Source: Nocardia otitidiscaviarum NBRC 14405 | GTDB taxonomy: Bacteria > Actinomycetota > Actinomycetes > Mycobacteriales > Mycobacteriaceae | Length of the DNA: 64,000 nucleotides | Direction: 5' to 3' | Assembly (NCBI RefSeq): GCF_000308635.1 | Contig: NZ_BAGD01000116.1 | Coordinates: 24,217-88,216 of the forward strand | Shown: positions 1-19,178 of the stretch, piece by piece | Layout: every line of letters starts with the position of its first letter | Position numbering within the stretch: the first letter of the stretch is position 1 | Position numbers and translations under genes: made by a program | Notes under the pieces: model-generated | Database searches by the model: none | What the model saw: the letters and a program-made list of their open reading frames with translations, nothing else | Told to the model about the DNA's origin: nothing

Positions 1-11002
<11,002 letters not shown>

Positions 11003-11312
11003 CAGAGCCTCCTCGATATGACGAATCAACAAGCGGCGAAACGCTTTTCAGGCAGCACAAATCAGGCCCGAGCACCGTCTGCGCGATGCCCGTGCCGCGG
11101 AACCACCACGGGAATTCGACGAATGCGCGCCACCCCGCCCACGGGGTGCCACACGCGTGATCTGCTGCGGACTTCCCAGCCGCACCGAAAGAGATCCTCT
11201 GCCCTCGGATCGGCGGCCGGAACGCGGGTGCGAGGCGGGCCGAAACCATGTGGAGCCCGGGCGCTTCCCGCATCTGGATCTACTGCTCTAGCTCTTCCTC
11301 CAACTCACGCGA

Positions 11313-11339
11313 CCACTGGTGGACACTGTCCAAAAGTGG
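11313..11339. promoter_or_regulatory. Imperfect 27-bp palindrome upstream of NRPS
   Basis: The core is a perfect dyad TGGACA-C-TGTCCA (11320-11332). It is flanked by CCACT at 11313-11317 and its complement AGTGG at 11335-11339, so 11 of 13 positions of each arm pair. It lies about 310 bp upstream of the NRPS start. It is a plausible operator, but no promoter hexamers were assigned. Confidence 0.5.
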
Positions 11340-11358
11340 CCGCACTGTCACCTGCGTC

Positions 11359-11377
11359 ACATGGATGCGGTCCATGT
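11359..11377. promoter_or_regulatory. 7-bp inverted repeat ACATGGA-N5-TCCATGT upstream of NRPS
   Basis: The perfect arms ACATGGA and TCCATGT are separated by TGCGG. The centre is 42 bp, about four helical turns, from the centre of the palindrome at 11313-11339. The paired spacing fits cooperative binding by a dimeric regulator. The adjacent GAF/winged-helix protein is one candidate. Confidence 0.45.
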
Positions 11378-11400
11378 ATGGCGAAGACTAGGCGTTTACA

Positions 11401-11433
11401 GAATAAAACGGAACTTTTTCCGGAAAAAAAGTT
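11401..11433 (-). terminator. AT-rich hairpin terminator of the GAF regulator gene
   Basis: On the minus strand a stem AACTTTTT.../...AAAAAGTT around a CCGG centre (11412-11433) is followed by CCGTTTTATTC. It lies about 110 bp after the regulator stop. The weak A-T stem is unusual beside the GC-rich hairpins elsewhere in this window, so it may instead be a binding site or an AT-rich promoter element. Confidence 0.4.
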
Positions 11434-11541
11434 GGACGAGCGTCTAGTTGGCTCACGGGAGAACGCGGCGGCCACCGCGAATGTGGGTGTCGCCACACTG
11501 CGGTCGTCAGATGTGACTGACCGCGCTTTCGGATGTGGAGA

Positions 11542-12909
11542 CTAGGAGCCGAAACGTTGCATCTGCGTTGCATCGGCGCCCATACGCCGATCGAGAACGC
11601 GAATCTTGGCTTCTATCTGCGAATACAAGGGAGAGTCCCGGTCAACGGTAGCGCGATAGGCGACCCAGGCCGCCGCGTCGTCACGCCCCTCCGCGCCCGC
11701 GGTCCATCTGCTGAGCACGGTCGTATCCCCGGAACGCAGCACAGCGGTGCGCAACCGCACGCGCAACTCATCGCGAATGTCTATGACTCCCGGGGCGGTC
11801 GAACGCGGCAGAACCGGCCCCGAATAGAGCCGAACGGCGGCCTCCACATCACCGGAATCCAGCGCGGCGCGCAGCGCCTCCACATCCGTGGCGATAGGCA
11901 CCAGCAATCGATAGGGACGCGAACCGAAGACCTTGGAACCCACCACCGAACGCAGTCGCGACACCGCGGCGCGGATGGTGGCGTTGTCCAGATCGGCGTC
12001 GTCCAGCAACAGCGCGAGATGGTCCGCGCTCAGCCCCTCGGTGTGTTCGGCGAGCAGCAGCAGGATCTCGGCATGCCGCTGCGACAACGGAACTCGCTCC
12101 CCCGCCACGGTCAGCTGCGGCTGCCCGAGCCCGAGCACCTCCAGACCGAGGCGTTCCGGCGCGGGCGGGTGCAGTGCATCGGCGGGATGGCGCACCTGCT
12201 GATCCCGGCCGGAGCGCACCGCCGCCAGCAGCAGATCCATTTCCGCGGCGGTGGCGGCGGCCTTCACCAGCGCGAGGATCTCCGGGCGCGCCACCCGCAC
12301 CCCGCCCGCGATCATGAGCACGCCGACCAGGCGGCCGTCCGGATCGTGAACGGGCGCGGCGGCTCCGGTGATCTGATGCATGCGGTGCAGGAAGTGTTCG
12401 GGCCCGTGGATCCAGGCCGCGCGGCCGGTGCGCACCACCAGGCCCACCGCGTTGGTGCCGACCCGGCGCTCGGACAGGTCGTTGCCCTCCCGCAATCCGG
12501 CCTCGGCCGCGGCGCTCACCCGATCGGGCGTGCCGTGCACCGACAGCACCCGGCCGAACTGGTCGGCCACCACCACGATGAGCCCGGTGCCGGTGGCGTC
12601 GCGCAGCAGCAGTTTGTCCACCAGCGGCATCACCGCGGCGATCGCGTGATTGTCCCGATACCGTTGCAGGTCAGCGCCTCTCAGGCCGCGCCCGTCACCA
12701 TCGTCCATGGGATCGACGCCGCCGCGCAGGCTGCGCAGCCAGGATTCCAGGACCATCGGCCGCAGCAGACCCGCCAACTGACCCAGTTGTTCGGGGCCGA
12801 CGCTCAGATAGCCGTGGGCCTGTGCGGCATAGGCTTCGAGCGCACCCAGCTGTGAGCCCGATTCGGCGCCGTGCTGGGAGGGGCTCCCACCTGCGATGTT
12901 GCTGACCAT
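11542..12909 (-). CDS. GAF-domain transcriptional regulator with C-terminal winged-helix region
   Basis: This 455-residue protein resembles the sensory part of AcoR-like regulators. An N-terminal region with RPMVLESWLRS is followed by a GAF-type domain at about 75-215 (VVADQFGRVLSVHG, GTNAVGLVVRTGRAAW, ITGAAAPVHDPDGRLVGVLMIAGG). The last 190 residues contain a probable winged helix (LSQRHAEILLLLAEH, then ATIRAAVSRLRSVVGS). There is no AAA+ sigma-54 activation domain. The ATG at 12909 is chosen because AGGGAAAGG lies just upstream; extension to 12990 adds an atypical Cys/Arg-rich leader. It is the gene immediately upstream of the NRPS on the same strand, so it may control the NRPS. The sensed ligand is unknown. 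Confidence 0.85.
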   Translation of the reverse strand: MVSNIAGGSPSQHGAESGSQLGALEAYAAQAHGYLSVGPEQLGQLAGLLRPMVLESWLRSLRGGVDPMDDGDGRGLRGADLQRYRDNHAIAAVMPLVDKLLLRDATGTGLIVVVADQFGRVLSVHGTPDRVSAAAEAGLREGNDLSERRVGTNAVGLVVRTGRAAWIHGPEHFLHRMHQITGAAAPVHDPDGRLVGVLMIAGGVRVARPEILALVKAAATAAEMDLLLAAVRSGRDQQVRHPADALHPPAPERLGLEVLGLGQPQLTVAGERVPLSQRHAEILLLLAEHTEGLSADHLALLLDDADLDNATIRAAVSRLRSVVGSKVFGSRPYRLLVPIATDVEALRAALDSGDVEAAVRLYSGPVLPRSTAPGVIDIRDELRVRLRTAVLRSGDTTVLSRWTAGAEGRDDAAAWVAYRATVDRDSPLYSQIEAKIRVLDRRMGADATQMQRFGS

Positions 12910-12985
12910 TTGCCTTTCCCTTCGGGCACAAACTGTACCGACGAAGGAGTGGATACAACCCGGAAGCAGGTTCTTTGTCCGGCAG

Positions 12986-13019
12986 GTCACACCGTGACAG
13001 CACCCTCACAAAATGTGAG
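12986..13019. promoter_or_regulatory. Two dyads upstream of the GAF regulator
   Basis: GTCAC-ACC-GTGAC (12986-12998) and CTCACA-AAA-TGTGAG (13005-13019) are both perfect inverted repeats with 3-bp spacers. Their centres are 20 bp apart, about two helical turns, and they share a TCACA/TGTGA-like half-site. They lie about 80-110 bp upstream of the regulator start, which suggests autoregulation or control by a Crp-like factor. Confidence 0.5.
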
Positions 13020-13097
13020 ATGTGTCTATTTATCTTTAATTCGGGTTTGTTCTTCGTGGCCGACGCCCCGGCGCGAGGTTGCGGGAAGGACGCCGGT

Positions 13098-14498
13098 TCA
13101 GTGCGGCGGCAGCGTCGGGCGCAGGGTCACCGCGGACCGCGCGCGGGCCGCTCCCCACCACAGGCCGGTGCCGTGGGCGACGTCGTCCAGACGTTTGCAG
13201 GCCAGGTAGCGCACCGGGTCCAGGCCGCCCGGTTCGCGATGGGTGAACCAGTCCGCCAGGCCGTCGGCCATCGCCATGGTGAACGCGATGCGGCGAATGC
13301 GACGCGACAGCACCATGCTCAGCACGGTGACGGGCCAGTAGTGGCGGCACAGCGCCGACGCCAGCCGCCACAGCCCCGCGGAGAAACCGCGCGCCAGATA
13401 GATGGCCGAGACCCGGGTGGGATTGTCGAGTTCGGCGAAGACGCGGCGCAGCCGGGCCAGGGTGGCGCACAGGGTGAGCAGACCGCAGAACACGCCCGAA
13501 CGGGTGAGGGTGGCGAACAGCAGGGCGGCCACCGCGGTCCACAGCGGCACCGCCAGCGGCGCCGCCATCCCGGGATGGCGCTGCCCCAGCGGAGCCACAC
13601 CGGCACCTTCGGAGACCTTGTGCGCGAACCACTTTCGCAACGATACCGGGCACTCGTGCGCCACTCGCGCGGCGGGCTCGTAGCGCAGCCGCCAGCCCGC
13701 GCGCTCCAGCCGCCAGCACAGGTCGATATCCGCGCCCGCGGTCATGGTCTCGTCGAATCCGCCCGCACGCGTCAGGGCGTCACGGCGCACCAGCAGTGCG
13801 GTGCCCGGGACATAGGGCACCGGGCCGCGCGAGCGCACCGCGGACTCGCGGCGGCCACGCTCCAGCGACGCGCGCATGTGCTCGTAGCGGGCCAGCACCG
13901 TGGAATCCGGGTCCATGGCCAGCAGGCGCGGGGCGACCAGGGCCACCTTGGGATCGCTGAAGTGACCCAGCATGACCTCCAGCCAGCCGCTGCGCGGCAC
14001 CACGTCCGACTCCAGGAACGCCACGAATTCGGTTGTGGCGGCCCGCAATCCCAGATTGCGCGCGGCGGCGGCGCCGCGGCGGCGATCCGAGCGCAGCACC
14101 GTCACCCGACGGCGGGTGCCGCGTGCGGGCGGAATGCGGACCGGGCGATCCGAGCCGTCGTCCACCACGATCACCGAATGCCCGCGCAGCGCCGAGAGCA
14201 GCCGCTCCAACCCGGCGGCGTCGTTGTGCAGCGGCACGATCACGGTGACGTCCTCCGGCGAGGGCAGCAATCGCGGACGCGGATTACCGACCCCGGAATC
14301 GAGCAGGCGTCTGGCCACCCGGGCCGAGAGCGGATCGGTCACCTCGAGGTAGCCGTCGCCGATCCGGGCCGCAGCCTCCGGCGCGAGCCGCAGCAACCCG
14401 GTCGGCGAGCCACCGACCAGGAAACGTCCACCGGAGTAAGTGCGCACCCTGGGATCGATTCGCACCCCGAAACCATCGGGAAGTCGATCATGGCGCAT
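13098..14498 (-). CDS. mftF: Mycofactocin-type glycosyltransferase MftF
   Basis: This 466-residue protein has an N-terminal segment typical of MftF (MRHDRLPDGFGVRIDPRVR, SGGRFLVGGSPTGLLRL). A GT-A family 2 domain follows at about 85-300 (VTVIVPLHND, VVDDGSDRP, RGAAAARNLG, FLESDVVP, ADIDLCWRLERAGWR). The C-terminal part is hydrophobic, with two or more membrane segments (about 310-350), and ends in a basic tail. In mycobacteria MftF adds beta-1,4-linked glucose units to the redox cofactor mycofactocin. The other mft genes (mftA-E) are not adjacent: both flanks are visible and hold a GAF regulator and a TetR regulator. The family call is strong; a role in mycofactocin assembly in this strain is inferred. 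Confidence 0.85.
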   Translation of the reverse strand: MRHDRLPDGFGVRIDPRVRTYSGGRFLVGGSPTGLLRLAPEAAARIGDGYLEVTDPLSARVARRLLDSGVGNPRPRLLPSPEDVTVIVPLHNDAAGLERLLSALRGHSVIVVDDGSDRPVRIPPARGTRRRVTVLRSDRRRGAAAARNLGLRAATTEFVAFLESDVVPRSGWLEVMLGHFSDPKVALVAPRLLAMDPDSTVLARYEHMRASLERGRRESAVRSRGPVPYVPGTALLVRRDALTRAGGFDETMTAGADIDLCWRLERAGWRLRYEPAARVAHECPVSLRKWFAHKVSEGAGVAPLGQRHPGMAAPLAVPLWTAVAALLFATLTRSGVFCGLLTLCATLARLRRVFAELDNPTRVSAIYLARGFSAGLWRLASALCRHYWPVTVLSMVLSRRIRRIAFTMAMADGLADWFTHREPGGLDPVRYLACKRLDDVAHGTGLWWGAARARSAVTLRPTLPPH

Positions 14499-14694
14499 TC
14501 CAGAGATGCTAGGTCAGCACATAGGCGGCAAACGGGATCGGCACGCCGCTCCCGAAGACCCGTGCCCGGACCGGAACGTGGCGGGACCACCGGCGGAGCG
14601 CGCGCTCTAGACTGCGTGGAACAACAGCAGCGCAGGTAGTAGGGACGGCCGTCGCCGTACCCGCAATGGTCGAGGTGGCATGGGAGTCGGACGT

Positions 14695-15321
14695 ATGCAG
14701 TCGAGTGGGGGCGGCAACACTCTGTCGGAGTCCGAGATCGTCGAGGCCGCCCTTCGGGTGGTCCGGCAGGACGGCGTGGAGAAGCTCTCCATGCGCCGCC
14801 TGTCCCGCGAACTCGGGGTGTCCCCGATGGCTCCGTACTATTACGTGGCGGACAAGCGCGAGCTACTCGACCTGGTCGCCACCGCCGCCCTCACCGGCGT
14901 GCGCAAGCCGCCGCCCGACGCCGGGCCGTGGCAGCGACGGCTGCGCGATCTCATCGACCAGATCGACGAGAAGCTGCGCAAACATCCCGGCCTCGGCGAC
15001 GTGCTGATCGAACAGATGCTGGGCAAGCAGCTCGATCTCATCGCGGCGCTGATGGAGATCCTGTTCGAGGCCGGGTTCAGCGATCGCAATGTGCTCTCCG
15101 GCTACGCGACCATCCACACCTACCTGTTCGGCCGGGGTCGGGTGAATCCGCGCGACCGCTCGGCGCTGCACGACGACCGGGCGCTGCCGGAGGCGGTGGA
15201 ACGGGCCACCAAGCATTTATCGGACCTGCGTGGGAAGTACTCCTACGACTTCGGAATGGACGTACTGATCGCCGGGCTCGAGGCCCAGCTTGTCCGGCAG
15301 CGGGACGGCCACGTAGTATGA
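14695..15321 (+). CDS. TetR family transcriptional regulator
   Basis: This 208-residue protein has an N-terminal helix-turn-helix at about 10-60 (IVEAALRVVRQDGVEKLSMRRLSRELGV, YYYVADKRELLDLV), as in TetR proteins with a tetracycline-repressor-like C-terminal domain. The ATG at 14695 follows GGGAG at 8-bp spacing; an in-frame ATG at 14680 is possible. It is divergent from mftF, and its stop codon touches the KstR-type palindrome that precedes kshB. It could regulate mftF, itself or kshB, but its ligand is not evident. It is not KstR itself as far as can be judged by eye. Confidence 0.85.
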   Translation: MQSSGGGNTLSESEIVEAALRVVRQDGVEKLSMRRLSRELGVSPMAPYYYVADKRELLDLVATAALTGVRKPPPDAGPWQRRLRDLIDQIDEKLRKHPGLGDVLIEQMLGKQLDLIAALMEILFEAGFSDRNVLSGYATIHTYLFGRGRVNPRDRSALHDDRALPEAVERATKHLSDLRGKYSYDFGMDVLIAGLEAQLVRQRDGHVV

Positions 15322-15342
15322 AACTAGAACACGTTCTAGTTT
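15321..15342. promoter_or_regulatory. KstR-type operator upstream of kshB
   Basis: The 10-bp arms AAACTAGAAC and GTTCTAGTTT pair perfectly around a 2-bp AC spacer. The core matches the published KstR consensus TnnAACnnGTTnnA. It lies 32 bp upstream of the kshB start and overlaps the tetR stop codon. KstR is the TetR-type repressor of cholesterol catabolism in mycobacteria and rhodococci, and kshB is a known type of target. Confidence 0.85.
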
Positions 15343-15373
15343 GGCCACACAGCGCCGGGTTCGAGAGGACACT

Positions 15374-16429
15374 ATGACCACCGTCGACGTACCGCACAGC
15401 TCGCGATCGGCCGTGCTGCGGGTCTCCGCGGTCATCCAGGAGACGGCCGATTCCTGCTCGCTGGTCTTCGACGTTCCCGCCGAACTGCGCGAACGTTTCA
15501 CCTACCAGCCGGGGCAGTTCCTGACACTGCGCATTCCCAGCGACCTCACCGGGTCGGTGGCGCGCTGCTACTCGCTGGCGAGTTCACCGCACACCGACGA
15601 CGCACCCAAGGTGACCGTCAAGCGCACCGCGGACGGATACGCTTCGAACTGGGTGTGCGACAACGTGAAAGCGGGCGACACCCTCGAAGTACTGCCGCCC
15701 TCAGGCGTTTTCACGCCCAAGAACCTCGACGAGGATCTACTGCTCTTCGCCGCCGGGTCCGGCATCACGCCGGTCATGTCGATCCTGAAATCGGCTCTGG
15801 CACGGGGTAATTCGCGCGTCGTGCTGGTGTACGCCAACCGCGACCACGACAATGTGATCTTCGCCGACGAACTGCGCGAACTCGCCGACAAGAACCCGCA
15901 GCGGCTGGTGGTCGTGCACTGGCTGGAACAGCTGCAGGGTCTGCCCACCGCCGACGCGCTCGCCACCCTGACCCGGCCCTACACCGAGTTCAGCGCCTTC
16001 ATGTGCGGTCCCAAGCCGTTCATGGACCGGGTGCACGACGCCCTCGCCCAACTCGGAGTGCCGCGCAACCGCACCCACGCGGAGGTCTTCAACTCGCTGT
16101 CGGGCGATCCGTTCGCCGATGTCGCCCGCGCCGAGATCAGTGCGGAGGAGGCCGCCGACGCCGCCAGCGTGGAGGTGGAACTCGACGGCGAGACCCACGA
16201 GATGAACTGGCCGCGCAGCCAGACCCTGGTGGACATCATGCTCGCCAAGGGCCTGGACGTGCCCTACTCCTGCCTCGAGGGCGAATGCGGATCGTGCGCC
16301 TGCACCGTGCTCGAGGGCACCGTGGAGATGGAGAACGCGGAGATCCTCGATCCCGAGGACATCGCCAACGGCTACATCCTCGGCTGCCAGGCCCGCCCGG
16401 TCACCGACCACCTCAAGATCCAGTTCTGA
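15374..16429 (+). CDS. kshB: 3-ketosteroid 9-alpha-monooxygenase, ferredoxin reductase component KshB
   Basis: This 351-residue protein carries electrons from NAD(P)H to the Rieske oxygenase KshA, which opens the steroid nucleus during sterol catabolism. The FAD domain has the RCYSLASS flavin motif near residue 62. The NAD(P) domain has GSGITPVMS and ends MCGPKPFMDRV. A C-terminal plant-type [2Fe-2S] domain uses Cys300, Cys305, Cys308 and Cys338. Length and domain order match KshB. The ATG at 15374 follows GAGAGGAC. The KstR-type palindrome 32 bp upstream supports a steroid role over the related phenylacetate, HmpA-like or alkane reductases. No kshA is in the window, so the oxygenase must lie elsewhere. 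Confidence 0.85.
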   Translation: MTTVDVPHSSRSAVLRVSAVIQETADSCSLVFDVPAELRERFTYQPGQFLTLRIPSDLTGSVARCYSLASSPHTDDAPKVTVKRTADGYASNWVCDNVKAGDTLEVLPPSGVFTPKNLDEDLLLFAAGSGITPVMSILKSALARGNSRVVLVYANRDHDNVIFADELRELADKNPQRLVVVHWLEQLQGLPTADALATLTRPYTEFSAFMCGPKPFMDRVHDALAQLGVPRNRTHAEVFNSLSGDPFADVARAEISAEEAADAASVEVELDGETHEMNWPRSQTLVDIMLAKGLDVPYSCLEGECGSCACTVLEGTVEMENAEILDPEDIANGYILGCQARPVTDHLKIQF

Positions 16430-16447
16430 TCAGCCCCGGGGTGCGAC

Positions 16448-16465
16448 CCGCCCGCTCGCGGGCGG
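16448..16465. terminator. Hairpin between convergent kshB and alkD-like gene
   Basis: CCGCCCGC and GCGGGCGG are perfect 8-bp arms separated by TC. The hairpin starts 18 bp after the kshB stop and precedes the convergent end of the downstream gene. It lacks a T-tract, which is common for high-GC actinobacterial terminators. Confidence 0.55.
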
Positions 16466-16581
16466 TGTGCCCTCGACGGCCCGGTCGCGGCATCCGCGCG
16501 GGGTCTGGGCACAGCGCGCCCAGCCACACGCGACCATCGGGAGGTTCGGCGGCCGGGGGGTGAGTTCGAGGCGGGCGGCCG

Positions 16582-17319
16582 TCAGCGCTGTGCTCGGTAG
16601 TGCGCGCGCTGTTCGGCGGTGAGGTGTTCGGTGGCGTAACTCAGTGCGGTGCGGCCCATGTCGGCGGCGTGCGCCTCCAGGAAGTCGATGAGGGCGGTCG
16701 GGTCCACCCGCTTGCCGACCTCCCGCAGCATCCACCCCGCGGCCTTCTGGATCAGGTCGCGGCGGTCGGACAGCACGCGCTCACACAGCGCCAGCGTCGT
16801 GCTCGCATCACCCGCCTTGATGAAGGCGAAGGTGGTCAGCAGCGCGATCCGCCGCTCCCACAGCGAATCCGACGCCGCCAGTTCGTACAGCGGATCGCGG
16901 GGCTGCTCCAACAACCACGGGCCGAGGATGTGCTCGGCCGACACGTCGACCAGATCCCAATTGTTGATCCGCCCCCGCCGCATCGCGGCCAGATACAGTT
17001 CGACGATCGCGCACTGCTCCTCGGCACTGCCCGTGCGCACCCGCGATGCTGTCGCCATCCGCGCGTTCAGGATCACCAGGGCCGCCAGTCGGTGCTCGTG
17101 CACCTCGCTGTCCAGCAGCCGGTCGACCTCCGAAAGTGGCAGTCCCCCGAACTGTTTCGCGACCTTGCGGGTCTGCGGCACCCGCACCCCGATGAAGACG
17201 TCACCCTCCCCGTACTCCCCCGGCCCGCACTTGAAGAACCGCCGCAGGTGCGCCGCATCCGCGGGATCGGCCAGCTCGGCCAGCGCTGTCCGCACCGCTT
17301 CCGCCGTCAACTCGCCCAT
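16582..17319 (-). CDS. AlkD-like DNA alkylation repair protein
   Basis: This 245-residue all-helical protein matches the HEAT-like AlkD family of DNA glycosylases that excise alkylated bases. Recognisable segments are FFKCGPGEYGEGDVFIGVRV, LLDSEVHEHRLAALVIL, NNWDLVDVSAEHILGPWLL, LWERRIALLTTFAFI, RDLIQKAAGWMLREVGKR and the terminal TALSYATEHL. The conserved Trp-Asp (NNWDLVD) and Arg (LWERR) positions of the family are present. The ATG at 17319 is chosen because TACCAT (TAnnnT) ends 6 bp upstream, the signature of a leaderless actinobacterial transcript, and because the length fits AlkD (about 237). An upstream ATG at 17403 is possible. Confidence 0.85.
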   Translation of the reverse strand: MGELTAEAVRTALAELADPADAAHLRRFFKCGPGEYGEGDVFIGVRVPQTRKVAKQFGGLPLSEVDRLLDSEVHEHRLAALVILNARMATASRVRTGSAEEQCAIVELYLAAMRRGRINNWDLVDVSAEHILGPWLLEQPRDPLYELAASDSLWERRIALLTTFAFIKAGDASTTLALCERVLSDRRDLIQKAAGWMLREVGKRVDPTALIDFLEAHAADMGRTALSYATEHLTAEQRAHYRAQR

Positions 17320-17602
17320 ATCCGGATGGTACGACCATCGGATCCGGCCCTCGTCGCGCCATGCGGGCACATGGACCAGGCGGCGCGTGTGCTCAGGCGG
17401 CATGCACGCAGTATCTGCCCCCGGGATTTCGGCATCGGTGGCGTTGCGGGTGTCGGCACTCTTGCCGGTCGGCGCAAGACGCATCGACCTGCTGCGCCCG
17501 ACAGCGGCGGCCCCCGGCGACCGAAGCGCGGTGGTGGCGACCTCCCGAACCGGCGTGCACCGTCGTCCCGGCGACGTGCCGTGGGCGGCGGGTCGACCTG
17601 CG

Positions 17603-18460
17603 CTAGTGCCTGCCGGTACCCTCCGACGCGGCCTGTAACAGCGCCTCAGCGAAATTTCGCATCTCCTCCGCCCCTCCGTACCAGGCGGAGACGAGTTCCA
17701 CGGCGGCCGCGCGGGTGCGGTGGGCGGCGCGAGCCAGTTCGGCGACGGTGATCTCACCGGACTCGGCCTTGGTCGCAGCGGTGTCGAGTTCATGGCTGGC
17801 CAGCAGTAGCCGCATGACGTGCTGTGGCTCCACGGTCGCGCCGGAAGCCGCGGCTGCCTGACGTTCTCGCGCACGAGTGGGCCGGTCGGCCGGCGGCGGC
17901 GCGGAGTGGGAACCACCGGAGGTGGACGTATCCCAGGCCCCCGGGGCGGCGGCCGTCGGCACCTTGCCGGATGCCGCGCCCCTGCCGGTACCCGCGGTGA
18001 ACGCCGAGCCCTCGGAACCCGGAGTGCTACCGCTGAACGCCGAATGCCCGGTGGCGGGCGAACCACCGCCGAACGCCGAATCACCGGTGGCAGGTGCGCT
18101 GCCGCTGTGCGCCGACTGTGCGGTGTCGGGCGTGCCGTTGCCGAAATCCGTGCGCGCGGATGCGGAGGCGCTGCCGTTGATCGGCGCGAACTCCGAGCGG
18201 AAGTCGGCGGGGCGCGAATTCTGCTGGGCGGATTCGGGTTCGGCGGTGCGGTGGCTGCCGGAGTTGCTCCACTGCGCGGGGGCCTCGGGCGGGCTCAGGC
18301 GTCCGAGCGCGGCGTGTCCGCCGGTGTCCACGCCGGTCAGCGTCGAATTCGCCGCATACCGTGAGTCCGAGGTATCGGGGTTGGTCAGGCGGTAGTTCTC
18401 GGACCGGGAGGTCAGCGTGTGCCCCAGGTCGGAGGTGTAGTCGGCATCCATGGCCGACAT
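17603..18460 (-). CDS. Ser/Gly/Ala-rich protein with 12-residue repeats and helical C-terminus
   Basis: No family was recognised in this 285-residue protein. It has no signal peptide or membrane segment. Residues 1-40 are polar. The middle is low-complexity and contains three tandem 12-residue units of the form xGS(A/S/T)P(A/G)(T/S)(G/E)xSAF, encoded by 36-bp DNA repeats at about 18000-18108. The C-terminal 75 residues look helical and ordered (ATVEPQHVMRLLLASHEL, GEITVAELARAAHRTRAAAVELVSAWYGG). The structured end and consistent codon use support a real gene. The start may be 18460 or the nearby ATG at 18451. A cytoplasmic scaffold or mycobacterial-type secreted effector are possible roles but unsupported. 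Confidence 0.6.
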   Translation of the reverse strand: MSAMDADYTSDLGHTLTSRSENYRLTNPDTSDSRYAANSTLTGVDTGGHAALGRLSPPEAPAQWSNSGSHRTAEPESAQQNSRPADFRSEFAPINGSASASARTDFGNGTPDTAQSAHSGSAPATGDSAFGGGSPATGHSAFSGSTPGSEGSAFTAGTGRGAASGKVPTAAAPGAWDTSTSGGSHSAPPPADRPTRARERQAAAASGATVEPQHVMRLLLASHELDTAATKAESGEITVAELARAAHRTRAAAVELVSAWYGGAEEMRNFAEALLQAASEGTGRH

Positions 18461-18552
18461 TCTTACCGGGCCGTCGTGAACCCCGCGCTCCGGGGCTGAT
18501 ACGAATCCGTTTTGCGAACAACAATTTTGGGGATGGAATGGATATCGCCAGT

Positions 18553-19173
18553 TCAGCCCAACTGGGTCATGCCCGCCGCCACCACCTGTGCCACATTGAG
18601 CACTTCCTCGGCGGTCGGCAGCGTCATACCGTCCAGCGCGTGCAGGCGGTCGGTACTGGCGATGGCGAACATGGCCGACACCCAGGCCGCCGCGCAGGCG
18701 CGCAGCGTTCCGGGTTTGACCGGCCCGGGCGCGCTGGCCTGCAATACCCGGGCGGTCACGTCCAACAGCTGATCGCGCATGGAGCGCAACTGCTTACGGA
18801 CGTCCGGATGGGTATCGGCCTCGCGCCACATGATCACGCGGAGCACAGAGGAGTGGTGGTCGCGCAGGTTCAGCGCGGCATCCAGGTTCACCAGGCTGGT
18901 GGCCGGATCGCCGGGGGCGATGACCGCGGCGATGTCCTCGATCGGCCGAGCGGGCACCCGTTCGGTCATCAAGGCGGTGAGTATCGCTTCCTTCGTGGGG
19001 AAGTAGTAGAAGACGAGACCCTTGGGTACACCCGCGGCCGCGGCGATGGCGGCGGTGGGGGTCGCGTCGAAGCCCTGTGCCGCGAACAGCTTTTCGGCGG
19101 CATCCAGGATGAGCTGACGGGCGTCGCCGTCGACCTTGCGGCTGCGGCGACGCCCCGCTCGCGGTTCAGGCAT
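18553..19173 (-). CDS. TetR/AcrR family regulator
   Basis: This 206-residue protein starts with a basic stretch (MPEPRAGRRRSRK) and then has a TetR helix-turn-helix (ILDAAEKLFAAQGFDATPTAAIAAAAGVPKGLVFYYFPTKEAILTAL). The C-terminal ligand-binding helices include VIMWREADTHPDVRKQLRSM. It starts 5 bp after the stop of the SPW protein gene and is almost certainly co-transcribed with it. The operator-like dyad upstream of that pair (19577-19594) suggests autoregulation. The effector is unknown. Confidence 0.88.
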   Translation of the reverse strand: MPEPRAGRRRSRKVDGDARQLILDAAEKLFAAQGFDATPTAAIAAAAGVPKGLVFYYFPTKEAILTALMTERVPARPIEDIAAVIAPGDPATSLVNLDAALNLRDHHSSVLRVIMWREADTHPDVRKQLRSMRDQLLDVTARVLQASAPGPVKPGTLRACAAAWVSAMFAIASTDRLHALDGMTLPTAEEVLNVAQVVAAGMTQLG

Positions 19174-19178
19174 GTATA

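Larger units (their letters stand above)
11003..11541. other. 539-bp intergenic region between NRPS and GAF regulator
   Basis: No credible gene is seen here on either strand. The region holds the NRPS leader, two dyad-symmetric elements (11313-11339 and 11359-11377) and an AT-rich stem at 11401-11433 just after the regulator gene. It is richer in A and T than its neighbours around 11390-11435, as expected for a regulatory and terminator segment. Confidence 0.7.

Noticed and set aside
11305..11573. Small open frames in the region upstream of the NRPS
   Set aside because: No ribosome binding site, atypical composition, and overlap with regulatory dyads and a hairpin.
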